DNA of 64,000 nucleotides from Bacteroidia bacterium. GTDB lineage: Bacteria; Bacteroidota; Bacteroidia; Flavobacteriales_D; Sanyastnellaceae. Position 1 is the stretch's first letter. The number at the start of each line of letters is the position of its first letter. The stretch spans positions 1 to 64,000 of the forward strand of contig JAUICJ010000015.1 of assembly GCA_030427925.1 (NCBI GenBank). The letters are read 5' to 3'. Below the pieces are notes generated by a model that did no database searches, was not told the origin of the DNA, and was given only the letters and a program-made list of their open reading frames with translations. The translations under genes and the position numbers were made by a program. This document shows positions 18,231-26,484 of this stretch, piece by piece.

Positions 18231-18599
18231 TTACGAACCGGTTTTTTTTTGAAATCCGGGCGAAGAATCTACGGGGACAACGGGCGCGTAGCGCAAGCCC
18301 TCGGGGGTGGTGAGCACCCGAAAAGCGAGGGCAGGAAGCCGGTAGCGTTGGACGTCGCTCACCTCCCAACGCGCGGAATGCCCCAGATGCGCCGCCACTT
18401 CCCCGAGGAATGCGATCCGCACCGGACGCGGCCAAACCGCGCGAGCAAGCTGATCAAGGGCCCAAAGGTTGCAACGCAGCACATGCACGTGCCCCGCGGC
18501 GTCCCGGCACGTGAGTTCGGCGCAGCGGGGTTGAGCGAGCAATTGAATGGCCAGCACCCGGCTGGCAGGAAGGGTCAAGGGAAGGTGGGAAGTGATCAT
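18231..18599 (-). CDS. Small protein of unknown function downstream of the WYL regulator
   Basis: The 122-residue product is not recognised. It has no signal peptide and mixes short hydrophobic stretches with Arg- and Cys-containing loops. It begins 33 bases after the WYL regulator gene on the same strand, so co-expression is likely. The start at MITSHLPL was chosen over an in-frame codon seven residues upstream because it is the first ATG. Confidence 0.5.
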   Translation of the reverse strand: MITSHLPLTLPASRVLAIQLLAQPRCAELTCRDAAGHVHVLRCNLWALDQLARAVWPRPVRIAFLGEVAAHLGHSARWEVSDVQRYRLPALAFRVLTTPEGLRYAPVVPVDSSPGFQKKTGS

Positions 18600-18632
18600 G
18601 GGGCGAAGCAACGCCCCCACCTCGTAACGGAT

Positions 18633-19655
18633 TTACGTTTTGTACGCGTCCAACGATTTTTTCAAGGCGTCCACCACCCGCTCGCGCAAAGCCACGGGTG
18701 CCAGCACTTCCACCGCAGCACCCGCGCCGAGGATCCACTCCACCAATTCATACGTCAGGAGCACCCGCAAGCGCAACGCCACGCGGCCATCGTCCAGCGG
18801 CGTCAGGGATTGGCTGGCGTGGACGGGCTGGCTCGCGACATAGCGGGCGTGCAACGCGCTGCAGTGAAGCAGGACGTCCTGCGGCTCTGCGTCCAGTTCG
18901 GTGATGCCGATCGAGTGGGCAAAAAACCGGTCCGACGAAAAGTCCGGAGCCGGCTCGAACCGCTCTTCGGTCAGCGTGACTTCCTCCACCCGGTCGAGGC
19001 CGAAGGTCAGGTAGTCGCTCCGCTGGGCGGACCAGGCGATGAGGTACCAGCGGTTGCGGTATTCCTTGAGCAAGTAGGGTGCGAGGTGATACGATTTGGC
19101 CTCCGTTGCGCCAAATTTCCGGTAACGGAGCATCACCCGCCGTCGCTCCCTGATCGCCTTGAACACGTCCCCTAGAAACTCCGAACCGCCCACCACCGGC
19201 GACGTCTCGAACTGCACCACATCGGTGAGCTGCTCGGCATCGAGGTCGGGCGCCAAGCTCAGGCGGTCCTGGATTTTTCCCAAGGCTTGGTCGAACTGGG
19301 CAAAGACGGGCAAGTCCCGGTATTGCAGCAGCGTTCGCGCCGCGAAATGGATGGCATCGCGCTCCTCGTCGTTCAACTGGACGTCGTTGATGCTGTAGTC
19401 AGGATCCGTGTAGTAGTAGCCCTTGCGGTCGCGGTTGAAGGCGATGGGCGCATAAAAGCCGAGGGACGACTCGTTCTTCATCGCCCACATGTCCTTCTCG
19501 ATGGTCGAGGCGCTGATGCGTTCGCGTTGGCTGCCGTACAGGGCTTCCTCGCAGGCCTGTTGGAGGTCGGATTTCGTGGGGAAGGGGCGCGCGGAATTCG
19601 TCAGGCACCGGTCGATGATCCGGTAACGCATGAGGGCATTCTTGTTCACGGCCAT
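18633..19655 (-). CDS. WYL-domain transcriptional regulator (YafY/PafC-like)
   Basis: The 340-residue protein has an N-terminal helix-turn-helix region (about residues 5-80) and a WYL domain (about 150-225; RRRVMLRYRKF, then YHLAPYLLKEYRNRWYLIAW) with a C-terminal extension. WYL regulators respond to ligands, often nucleotides or DNA-damage signals. No DNA-repair or defence gene is adjacent; the neighbours are a muramidase-like protein upstream and two small unknowns downstream. A TAATTTCG promoter box stands four bases before the ATG and overlaps the stop codon of the upstream gene. Confidence 0.92.
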   Translation of the reverse strand: MAVNKNALMRYRIIDRCLTNSARPFPTKSDLQQACEEALYGSQRERISASTIEKDMWAMKNESSLGFYAPIAFNRDRKGYYYTDPDYSINDVQLNDEERDAIHFAARTLLQYRDLPVFAQFDQALGKIQDRLSLAPDLDAEQLTDVVQFETSPVVGGSEFLGDVFKAIRERRRVMLRYRKFGATEAKSYHLAPYLLKEYRNRWYLIAWSAQRSDYLTFGLDRVEEVTLTEERFEPAPDFSSDRFFAHSIGITELDAEPQDVLLHCSALHARYVASQPVHASQSLTPLDDGRVALRLRVLLTYELVEWILGAGAAVEVLAPVALRERVVDALKKSLDAYKT

Positions 19656-19659
19656 GATC

Positions 19660-19667
19660 CGAAATTA
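19660..19667 (-). promoter_or_regulatory. -7 box of the WYL gene, built on the upstream stop codon
   Basis: On the minus strand TAATTTCG is followed after four bases by the WYL gene's ATG. Its first three bases are the TAA stop of the muramidase-like gene. The predicted transcript would start at or next to the start codon. Confidence 0.55.
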
Positions 19668-20336
19668 AGGCGTTTTTTCGTCGGCTTGCAGTTCGCTTTC
19701 AAAGCGCTGCATCAAGGCCAAACCCCGATCCACATACCCCGGATGGAACGTCCTCGCCACCCCGTCGGCCGGGAACGGCTTGCCCGTGTTGTGCAGGTGG
19801 AAGGCGTCCTTGAATCGCCCTGCGCGGAGGGCGTCGCCGTAGGTCTCGTCGATCCAGCGGATGCCCAGCGGGATGGCCGCGTCGCCGCGCAGATCGCGGA
19901 TTTGGACATCCAGCCCGACGCACTTGTAGCCCATGAGCTGGAAGGGCCCCCAACTCGTCGCCAAGTTCCGCAACGCCTCCTCGCTCGCCCCTTGCAGCTT
20001 CTCCGTGGTCACGTTTTCGATGCGCTCGCGCTTGCCCGCTTGGACCGCCACCAGCCGGTCGAAAACGTGCGGTTCGAAGCGCCGTCCCGCCGGCTTGCGC
20101 CCCCCGCTTTCCAATTCAATCAAGGCCAAACAATACGCCGCAGGCAACTCCCGCTTCCCCGCCTCCTCCAGCACCTCCTCCCCATAATGCCGCCACGTGG
20201 CGCGGTGCCCGTGCAGCAGCCCACCGCCGTCCCACCGGCCATTCCACCGCCGACCAAATTCCCAACCGCCCGCAGCGACGGCGAGCAACACCGCCACCGA
20301 CAGCACCACGCTCCAAGTGCGCCCGCGCCGCTTCAT
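19665..20336 (-). CDS. N-acetylmuramidase-like protein (DUF3380-type) with N-terminal membrane anchor
   Basis: The 223-residue protein has a hydrophobic signal or anchor at about residues 8-24, followed by a lysozyme-like domain. The segments ALIELESGG (likely catalytic glutamate), FEPHVFDRL and SWGPFQLMGYKCVGL are those of DUF3380 N-acetylmuramidases, which cleave peptidoglycan. Full-length family members are mostly phage endolysins, so a chromosomal, membrane-anchored copy is probably a cell-wall remodelling enzyme. The start overlaps the DUF554 stop by four bases (ATGA). Confidence 0.78.
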   Translation of the reverse strand: MKRRGRTWSVVLSVAVLLAVAAGGWEFGRRWNGRWDGGGLLHGHRATWRHYGEEVLEEAGKRELPAAYCLALIELESGGRKPAGRRFEPHVFDRLVAVQAGKRERIENVTTEKLQGASEEALRNLATSWGPFQLMGYKCVGLDVQIRDLRGDAAIPLGIRWIDETYGDALRAGRFKDAFHLHNTGKPFPADGVARTFHPGYVDRGLALMQRFESELQADEKTP

Positions 20337-20992
20337 GCCCCCACGGCCTCAAGCGCCCACCGGACGACCGGCAGCCAAAGCAGGGCGGGCAGGAAGTTCA
20401 CGAGCGGCAGGGATTTGACCTGCAGCAGGTCGAGGCCCAAACCCAGCAGCAGCAAACCGCCCAGCGCCGACCCTTCCTGGATCAGTTCGGGTGAAACCGC
20501 GTCCCCAAGTCCCATGAAGGCGAGGGTGAGGCCGCCCTGGATGACGAGCACGGCCGGGGCCGCCCACAGCACCCCACGCCCCGCCGCCGCTGCAAGGAAC
20601 GCCGAGCTCACCAAATCCATCGTCCCCTTCGCGTACAAAATCGAAGCGTCCCCATGCAGCGCGTCCTCCATGCAGCCCACCACCGTCATCGCCCCCACGC
20701 AGAACAGCAACACCGCCTGAACGAGTCCGCCCGAAGCGGCGCCGGAAGTCCAGCGCTCCAGGCGTTGATGCAGGTGCAGGGTTTGGCCCACCGCAGCGCC
20801 CAAAATCAAGGACAGGAACACCGCAAACGGGTCCTGCATCTTGCCCACCATCAGCACCGCGAGGCCCAACGTGAAGAGGCCCAGCGCCTGGAACGTGACC
20901 GCGCGCAACGACTCCGGCAAGCGCCCGCGCAACGCGAGCCCCACCGAAGCGCCCACGGCCACTGCCGCCGCATTGTATAGCGTACCCAACAT
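20333..20992 (-). CDS. DUF554 family membrane protein (YdfK/YqgA-like)
   Basis: The 219-residue hydrophobic protein starts with the family pattern MLGTLYNAAAVAVGASVG and shows about six or seven membrane segments. The family's function is unknown. It is the first gene of a leftward unit with the muramidase-like protein. A TAACTTTC box stands four bases before the start codon and overlaps by two bases the -7 box of the divergent tgt gene. Confidence 0.9.
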   Translation of the reverse strand: MLGTLYNAAAVAVGASVGLALRGRLPESLRAVTFQALGLFTLGLAVLMVGKMQDPFAVFLSLILGAAVGQTLHLHQRLERWTSGAASGGLVQAVLLFCVGAMTVVGCMEDALHGDASILYAKGTMDLVSSAFLAAAAGRGVLWAAPAVLVIQGGLTLAFMGLGDAVSPELIQEGSALGGLLLLGLGLDLLQVKSLPLVNFLPALLWLPVVRWALEAVGA

Positions 20993-20996
20993 GCGG

Positions 20997-21010
20997 GAAA
21001 GTTACATTTG
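20997..21010. promoter_or_regulatory. Overlapping divergent -7 boxes of DUF554 gene and tgt
   Basis: TAACTTTC on the minus strand (21004-20997) serves the DUF554 gene, and TACATTTG on the plus strand (21003-21010) serves tgt. The two boxes share bases 21003-21004, so one polymerase should block the other. Confidence 0.6.
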
Positions 21011-21028
21011 CACCCGATTCCCACCGCA

Positions 21029-22159
21029 ATGAAATTCACCCTCGAAGCCACAGACCCCGGTTCCCGCGCGCGCGCAGGCCGATTGACGACGGATCACGGT
21101 GTCATTGAGACGCCGATTTTCATGCCCGTCGGGACCATCGGCAGCGTGAAGGCGGTGCCGCAGCGGGACTTGAAGGAGGACATCAACGCGGACATCATCC
21201 TCGGCAACACGTACCATTTGTACTTGCGGCCGGGGACGGACACGTTGGAGAAGGCGGGGGGATTGCACCGGTTCATGAACTGGGATCGGCCGATTTTGAC
21301 GGACAGTGGGGGGTTCCAGGTGTACAGTTTGGCCGATAACCGGAAGATCAAGGAGGAGGGCGTGACGTTCCGCAGCCACATCGACGGGAGCAAGCACTTC
21401 CTCAGCCCGGAGGTGTCGATGGACATCCAGCGGAGCATCGGGGCGGACATCATCATGGCGTTCGACGAGTGCCCGCCGTATCCGAGCGAGTACGGGTACG
21501 CGCGGAAGTCCATGGAAATGACGCACCGGTGGCTCGATCGCTGCATCGCGCGGCTGGCGGAGACGGAGCCGCTGTACGGGCACGGGCAGGAGCTGTTTCC
21601 CATCGTGCAGGGCTCGACCTTCAAGGACTTGCGGGTCGCGTCGGCGGAGGCGATTGCGGAGCGCGGGGCGGCGGGGAACGCCATCGGGGGGCTGAGCGTG
21701 GGCGAGCCGCACGAGGAGATGTACGCCACGTGCGACGTGGTTTGCGGCATCCTGCCCGAGGACAAACCCCGCTACCTCATGGGCGTCGGCACCCCCGCGA
21801 ACATCCTCGAATGCATCGCCCTCGGCGTCGACCTGTTCGACTGCGTGATGCCCACCCGCAACGCCCGCAACGGCACGTTGTTCACGTGGCAGGGCGTCAT
21901 GAACCTCAAGAACGCGAAGTGGGAACAGGACTTCTCGCCCCTCGATCCGGAGGGCACGTCCCCCGTAGACCACTACTACACGCGGTCGTACGTGCGGCAT
22001 TTGTTCAAGGCGAATGAGTTGCTCGCGCTGTACATCGCGTCGGTGCACAATTTGGCCTTCTACCTCGACCTCGTGCGCACGGCGCGCCAGCACATTCAAG
22101 CCGGTGATTTCCGCGAATGGAAGGACCGCGTGCTGCCGCAACTGACAGCGAAGGTCTAA
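21029..22159 (+). CDS. tgt: tRNA-guanine transglycosylase (queuine tRNA-ribosyltransferase)
   Basis: Tgt exchanges guanine-34 of certain tRNAs for a 7-deazaguanine in queuosine synthesis. The 376-residue protein has the TPIFMPVGT opening, the catalytic FDECPPY aspartate, the GGLSVGEP loop and the second aspartate region DLFDCVMPTRNARNGTLF. The four zinc ligands of proteobacterial Tgt (CxCxxC and a His) are not present: the segment reads PEGTSPVDHYYTRSY. This appears to be the zinc-free Bacteroidota form. The ATG at 21029 lies 18 bases after a TACATTTG box. Confidence 0.96.
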   Translation: MKFTLEATDPGSRARAGRLTTDHGVIETPIFMPVGTIGSVKAVPQRDLKEDINADIILGNTYHLYLRPGTDTLEKAGGLHRFMNWDRPILTDSGGFQVYSLADNRKIKEEGVTFRSHIDGSKHFLSPEVSMDIQRSIGADIIMAFDECPPYPSEYGYARKSMEMTHRWLDRCIARLAETEPLYGHGQELFPIVQGSTFKDLRVASAEAIAERGAAGNAIGGLSVGEPHEEMYATCDVVCGILPEDKPRYLMGVGTPANILECIALGVDLFDCVMPTRNARNGTLFTWQGVMNLKNAKWEQDFSPLDPEGTSPVDHYYTRSYVRHLFKANELLALYIASVHNLAFYLDLVRTARQHIQAGDFREWKDRVLPQLTAKV

Positions 22160-22164
22160 TTTCG
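22157..22164 (+). promoter_or_regulatory. -7 box of the lptG-like gene, built on the tgt stop codon
   Basis: TAATTTCG begins with the TAA stop of tgt and is followed after four bases by the next ATG, predicting a leaderless transcript for the permease gene. Confidence 0.55.
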
Positions 22165-22168
22165 CGGC

Positions 22169-23308
22169 ATGGCAGGCGGCAGTTCTTGGCTCCAGCGGAT
22201 CGGGCTCACCCGCCTCGATCGCTACATCATGCGGAAGTTCCTCAGCACGTTCTTCTTCATGATCGGCGTGTTTTGCGTCATCGCCGTCGTGTTCGATTTG
22301 ATGGAGTACCTCGACGATTTGCTGCGGAATGAAGCGCCGCTCGGGGGGACGTTGCTGTACTACTTGAGCTTCTGTTTTTACTTCGGGAATTTGCTGAGTG
22401 GGTTCATCGTGTTCCTGACCATCATTTGGTTCACGAGCCGGCTGGCGCAGCAAACGGAGGTCATCGCGATGTTGAGCGGCGGGATGAGTTTTCGGCGGTT
22501 TTTGCGCCCGTATTTCCTGGCGGCCACGCTGCTGGCGGGCATGACGTTGGTGATTTCCCATTGGATTTTGCCGTTGGCGAATGGCCAAAAACTGGACTTC
22601 GACTTCCAATACATCCACACGAAATTCTCCATCGCGGACCAGCACCTCTACCGCGAAATCCAGCCCGGCGTCATCGCCTACTTCCGCAGCATCACCGTGG
22701 ACCGCGAAACCGGCTACCGATTCCAGCTCGAGCGTTGGAACGAAGCCGGCCAAATGACCCAGCACATCACCGCCGCGAAAGCCCAATGGCAATCGGAGGA
22801 CAGCACCTGGCACCTCGTGAACGCGGCCATCCGCGACCTCGACCCCGCTTCGGGCACCGAGCGCTTCCGTTACCTGACGGCCTTCGACACCACCCTCGCA
22901 ATGCGCATCAGCGACTTCGGCCAGCGGTCCGAACTCATCTCCACGATGACCACCCCCCAACTCGACGAGCACATCGCCGCCGTATCCGCCCTCGGTGCTC
23001 CCATCACCCGGCTGGTCCTGGAACGCCATGCCCGCACGACGAACGCCTTCACCATTTTCGTGATGACCCTCATCGGCGTTGCGGTGGCCTCCCGCAAACA
23101 GCGCGGCGGCATGGGCATGCACCTCTTCCTGGCCGTGCTCATCGCCTTCGCCTACGTGTTCTCCTGGAAACTCATCACCGTTTACGCGGCCGAAGCGCCC
23201 ATCCCGGAGGGCTGGGACCGGGAAGTGTGGTGGCTGTTCTCGGCGTGGTTGCCCAACTTGCTGTTCGGTGCACTCGGCGTGGTCCTTTACCGCCTCGCTC
23301 CGAAGTGA
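22169..23308 (+). CDS. LptF/LptG-family permease (YjgP/YjgQ)
   Basis: The 379-residue inner-membrane protein belongs to the YjgP/YjgQ family, which extracts lipopolysaccharide from the inner membrane with LptB. It begins LDRYIMRKFLSTFFFM, shows three N-terminal membrane helices, a long periplasmic domain (about residues 120-280) and three C-terminal helices. Bacteroidota usually carry more than one family member, and I cannot say whether this is F or G. Its stop directly abuts that of the convergent YciI-like gene. Confidence 0.92.
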   Translation: MAGGSSWLQRIGLTRLDRYIMRKFLSTFFFMIGVFCVIAVVFDLMEYLDDLLRNEAPLGGTLLYYLSFCFYFGNLLSGFIVFLTIIWFTSRLAQQTEVIAMLSGGMSFRRFLRPYFLAATLLAGMTLVISHWILPLANGQKLDFDFQYIHTKFSIADQHLYREIQPGVIAYFRSITVDRETGYRFQLERWNEAGQMTQHITAAKAQWQSEDSTWHLVNAAIRDLDPASGTERFRYLTAFDTTLAMRISDFGQRSELISTMTTPQLDEHIAAVSALGAPITRLVLERHARTTNAFTIFVMTLIGVAVASRKQRGGMGMHLFLAVLIAFAYVFSWKLITVYAAEAPIPEGWDREVWWLFSAWLPNLLFGALGVVLYRLAPK

Positions 23309-23749
23309 TCACTGCGTGATGGACTGCGTGGCGAGCTGTTCGTGCAACGCGTTGACGGCCAGCAAGGCGGCGCTGCCGTACCACGGATGCAATTCCATAT
23401 CAAACACCCCGGCCGCAACCGCCGGGTCGCTCGCGGTCCAAGCCCGCGCACTGTCCACTGAAGGCGTATCGAACACGTACAGTCCGCGCAATGACCCGCC
23501 GTCGAGGAAGGGTCCCGCGAGCACGAGCTTGCCTTCTTCAGCCATCCGCTCGATGTTCTGCAAGTGCGCCGCTTGCAACGCTTGCGCCTCCTCCTGCGTG
23601 GCGCTCCGATTCGATCCCGTTTTAAGGTGGGCGAGCACGTAGGAGCGCATGCCATATGCATCGGCCCCCTCGCGCGTCATGCTGACGGTGGGCACATCCG
23701 GTTTGGCCGTGCAGGCCAACAACACCATGAGAGGAACGATTCGCAACAT
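23309..23749 (-). CDS. YciI-related lipoprotein
   Basis: The 146-residue product opens with a lipoprotein signal (VPLMVLLACTAKP; the Cys is the likely acylated residue) and carries a YCII-related dimeric alpha/beta-barrel fold: a Q-rich helix QALQAAHLQNIERMAEEGKL, then LAGPFLDGGSLRGLYVFD, then a final SVDSARAWTASDPAV segment. YCII proteins are small proteins of mostly unknown function. Lipid anchoring of such a domain is a Bacteroidota habit. It starts four bases after ispE ends and is the last gene of the era-ispE unit. Confidence 0.85.
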   Translation of the reverse strand: MLRIVPLMVLLACTAKPDVPTVSMTREGADAYGMRSYVLAHLKTGSNRSATQEEAQALQAAHLQNIERMAEEGKLVLAGPFLDGGSLRGLYVFDTPSVDSARAWTASDPAVAAGVFDMELHPWYGSAALLAVNALHEQLATQSITQ

Positions 23750-23753
23750 GCGG

Positions 23754-24602
23754 TCAAGATAGCACGCCAGCCCAAGCCGTCCACCCCCGCACCGCGGCGC
23801 GATCCGCCACCCGCATGGCCTGTTCGTGCGACGCGTACAGGCCGAAGACCGCCGAGCCGGTGCCGGTGAGCTGCGTGTAGGTGGCCCCCTCCGCCACGTG
23901 CGCCAACGCCTCGGCCACTTCCGGAACCAACGCCGCCACCCCGTTCGTGAAGCTGTTGCCCACCCCTTCTGCATGCCACCGCTCCACGGGTGCATCGGGC
24001 AATCGCCGCAAATTGAACGGCGCCGGCGCCACCTCCAACCGATCAAACGCCTCCCGCGTGCTCACGTGCACCCCCGGATGGACGACCGCCACCGACCACC
24101 CGTTCCAACTCGGACGCCCCGCGCGAATCGGTTCGATGCGTTCCCCCCGGCCGCTCACAAACGCGGGCCCATCCTCCAAAAAGAACGGGCAATCCGAACC
24201 CAACGCTTCGGCGTGCGCCCGCAGCCCTTCTGGCCCCAGGCCCAATCCCGCCGCTTCGTCAATGGCCCGCAACATCCACGTGCCGTCCGCGCTCCCACCG
24301 CCCAATCCCGCGCCCATCGGCAACACCTTGTGCAACCGCACCCGCAAACTCGGCAGGTCGAACCCGGCATCGGCAAGCTCCCGATGCGCCCGCTCCACCA
24401 AATTTGACCCCGGAGCTCCTTCGGGAATCGCCAATCCGGAATACGCCACCTCCAGCGCGCCGCGCCCCTCCACGACGTGCACTTCCAGCACGTCCGTCCA
24501 ATCGATGGCCACGAACACGCTCTCGAGGTCGTGAAAACCATCCGGGCGGCGGCCCGTCACGAAGAGGCCGAGGTTCAGTTTGGCAGGAGGAAAGTGAACC
24601 AT
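23754..24602 (-). CDS. ispE: 4-diphosphocytidyl-2-C-methyl-D-erythritol kinase
   Basis: IspE phosphorylates CDP-methylerythritol in the MEP isoprenoid pathway. The 282-residue protein has AKLNLGL at its N terminus, the GHMP kinase loop LPMGAGLGGGSADG near residue 90 and the C-terminal TGTGSAVFG motif. The ATG at 24602 is selected because it places AKLNLGL at the usual position. It follows era by 10 bases on the same strand. Confidence 0.96.
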   Translation of the reverse strand: MVHFPPAKLNLGLFVTGRRPDGFHDLESVFVAIDWTDVLEVHVVEGRGALEVAYSGLAIPEGAPGSNLVERAHRELADAGFDLPSLRVRLHKVLPMGAGLGGGSADGTWMLRAIDEAAGLGLGPEGLRAHAEALGSDCPFFLEDGPAFVSGRGERIEPIRAGRPSWNGWSVAVVHPGVHVSTREAFDRLEVAPAPFNLRRLPDAPVERWHAEGVGNSFTNGVAALVPEVAEALAHVAEGATYTQLTGTGSAVFGLYASHEQAMRVADRAAVRGWTAWAGVLS

Positions 24603-24612
24603 CGCGGAAAAC

Positions 24613-25620
24613 TCAGTCGAAGTATCCGAACCGGCGCAACTTCGACTCGTCGTCGCGCCAATCCTTGTCCACCCGCACGTACAGGTCGAGGAAGATCTTC
24701 TTTCCAATGAGGACCTCGATGTCGCGCCGCGCATCCATGCCCACGCGCTTGATCATGTTGCCGCGGGCGCCGATGACGATTTGCTTCTGTGTCTCGCGGG
24801 CTACGCGGATTTCCGCGCGAATTTTCACCAGTGCGCCTTCGTCCTCATACGACTCCACCACCACTTCGCACGAGTACGGAATCTCCTGCTTGTAGTGCGT
24901 CAGGATCTTCTCCCGAACGATTTCCGCGACAAAAAACCGCATGGGCTTATCGGTCAACTCGTCCTTCGGGAAATACGGCGGCGCCACAGGCAGCGACTCG
25001 ACGATGTGCTCGAGGAGGGAATCCACGTTGAACCCGTGAAGGGCGCTGATGGGGGCCACCGAAGCCGAAGGCATTTGTTCCTTCCAGTAGGCCACCCGCT
25101 GAACGGCACGTTCCTGATCGGCCAGGTCAATCTTGTTGATCAAAATGAAGGTCGGCAAGTTCATCTTCGTGATCTTCTCCCACGTCTGCGGATCCGCCAT
25201 CGCGTCTTCGAACACGTCCGTCACCACGAGCAACACGTCGGCGTCCTGAAGCGCCGTCCGCACGAACTTCATCATCCCTTCCTGGAGCTTGTAGGCCGGG
25301 TCGAGGACCCCGGGCGTGTCGCTGTAGACGATCTGCCACATGGGGTCGTTGACGATGCCCATGATGCGGTGACGCGTCGTTTGGGCCTTCTTGTTGATGA
25401 TGCTCAGGCGGGTGCCGACGAGCTTGTTCATCAGCGTGCTCTTGCCCACGTTGGGCGAACCGATGATGTTGACGAAACCGGCTCGGTGTCCCTCAGGCGC
25501 CTCGAGCTTCGGATCGGGCAATTCCCAAGGGAGCGTTTTCGGGTCGACCTCGTGGTTTTCGACCAAAGGAACGCGCTTCTTCGGTTGCTCGTTGGCTGGT
25601 TGTGAGGAGTTAGGGGCCAT
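24613..25620 (-). CDS. era: GTPase Era with N-terminal extension
   Basis: Era is a GTPase that binds the 3' end of 16S rRNA and acts in 30S assembly. The 335-residue protein has the P-loop GSPNVGKST near residue 54, DTPG, NKID and a C-terminal KH domain (IVIGARGNMIKRVGMDARRDIE). It carries about 45 extra residues before the G domain, rich in Pro, Glu and Lys, compared with typical Era of about 300 residues. A canonical TACCTTTG box (minus strand, 25651-25644) lies 23 bases before the ATG. Confidence 0.96.
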   Translation of the reverse strand: MAPNSSQPANEQPKKRVPLVENHEVDPKTLPWELPDPKLEAPEGHRAGFVNIIGSPNVGKSTLMNKLVGTRLSIINKKAQTTRHRIMGIVNDPMWQIVYSDTPGVLDPAYKLQEGMMKFVRTALQDADVLLVVTDVFEDAMADPQTWEKITKMNLPTFILINKIDLADQERAVQRVAYWKEQMPSASVAPISALHGFNVDSLLEHIVESLPVAPPYFPKDELTDKPMRFFVAEIVREKILTHYKQEIPYSCEVVVESYEDEGALVKIRAEIRVARETQKQIVIGARGNMIKRVGMDARRDIEVLIGKKIFLDLYVRVDKDWRDDESKLRRFGYFD

Positions 25621-25643
25621 GGTTGCGGTCAGCAGGTGAGGTG

Positions 25644-25651
25644 CAAAGGTA
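25644..25651 (-). promoter_or_regulatory. -7 box of era
   Basis: TACCTTTG on the minus strand fits the Bacteroidota TAnnTTTG box exactly and predicts a leader of about 17 bases for the era-ispE-yciI transcript. Confidence 0.65.
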
Positions 25652-25703
25652 GGGGGGATGCGTCGGCAGCGGGCAGGCTGTAAAAAGTTTTAGGCCAAAA
25701 CCC

Positions 25704-25733
25704 TTGCACAGGGAAAAAACAGCAGTACCTTTG
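25704..25733 (+). promoter_or_regulatory. Promoter of tRNA-fMet with -33 and -7 boxes
   Basis: TTG (25704-25706), a 19-base spacer and TACCTTTG (25726-25733) reproduce the full Bacteroidota primary sigma consensus. The start would fall about 20 bases before the mature tRNA. This is the clearest complete promoter in the window. Confidence 0.8.
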
Positions 25734-25760
25734 GCCTCCGCTACGGCGGAAAACACAGAT

Positions 25761-25833
<73 letters not shown>

Positions 25834-25838
25834 CACAG

Positions 25839-25867
25839 AAAAATGCCCGGTTTACGCCGGGCATTTT
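25839..25867 (+). terminator. Terminator of the tRNA gene
   Basis: AATGCCCGG and CCGGGCATT form a strong stem with a six-base loop; As before and Ts after extend it. It lies six bases behind the tRNA and nine bases before the AlkB-like start codon. Confidence 0.88.
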
Positions 25868-25875
25868 CATTCCCG

Positions 25876-26484
25876 ATGAACCCATCCATGTCCCGCTTTG
25901 AAACGTTGATCGATGGCCCCGATGGCCGAGCGCGCCTGTGGTCCGATGCGGTGGCGAGCGCCGAAGCGTTGATGGCCGAACTCGAGCGCGAAGTGGATTG
26001 GCAGACCGAGTTCATTCGGATGTTCGGGAAGACGTATGAAGTGCCGCGCAAAGTGGCCTGGCACGGTGATGCGGGGGCGGTGTACCGCTACGCCGGAGTC
26101 ACCCACGAACCCGCGCCGTGGTTTCCTGCACTCGAACGGTTGCGCGATCTCGTTTCTGAGCGGGCGGCCGCCCCGTTCAATTCCGTCCTGCTCAACCGGT
26201 ACCGGGATGGGAAGGACCACATGGGCTGGCACCGCGACAACGAGCGGGAGCTCGGAGAGCAACCGGTCATTGCTTCGGTTTCGCTCGGTGTGGAACGCCG
26301 ATTCGAATTCCGGCACGTGACCACCAAGGAACGCGTGTCCTGCCGCCTGCCCGCCGGATCGGTCCTCGTCATGGACGGACCGCTCCAGGCGATGTGGCAG
26401 CACCGCTTGCCGCGTGAACCCAAGGTCACGGAGCCGCGCATCAACCTGACGTTTCGGTACGTGCTCAGTCGCAGAACGAGCTGA
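25876..26484 (+). CDS. AlkB-like 2-oxoglutarate/Fe(II) dioxygenase
   Basis: AlkB-family enzymes remove alkyl groups from nucleic-acid bases. The 202-residue protein has the substrate loop YGVTHEP-like segment (YAGVTHEPAPW), the iron-binding HxD in MGWHRDNE, the distal histidine in MWQHRLPRE and the 2-oxoglutarate-binding RINLTFR. A second ATG at 25888 is an alternative start. The last 20 bases overlap the convergent haloperoxidase gene. The AlkB (ALKBH2-like) subgroup cannot be fixed by eye. Confidence 0.93.
   Translation: MNPSMSRFETLIDGPDGRARLWSDAVASAEALMAELEREVDWQTEFIRMFGKTYEVPRKVAWHGDAGAVYRYAGVTHEPAPWFPALERLRDLVSERAAAPFNSVLLNRYRDGKDHMGWHRDNERELGEQPVIASVSLGVERRFEFRHVTTKERVSCRLPAGSVLVMDGPLQAMWQHRLPREPKVTEPRINLTFRYVLSRRTS

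Noticed and set aside
18633-19655. WYL regulator as a sign of a CRISPR or defence island
   Set aside because: No cas, restriction, toxin or nuclease gene is adjacent; the neighbours are cell-wall, membrane and unknown genes.
21002-23122. A 706-codon antisense frame across tgt and lptG
   Set aside because: Both plus-strand genes have strong family motifs, and the antisense product is a low-complexity His/Arg/Glu/Val shadow.
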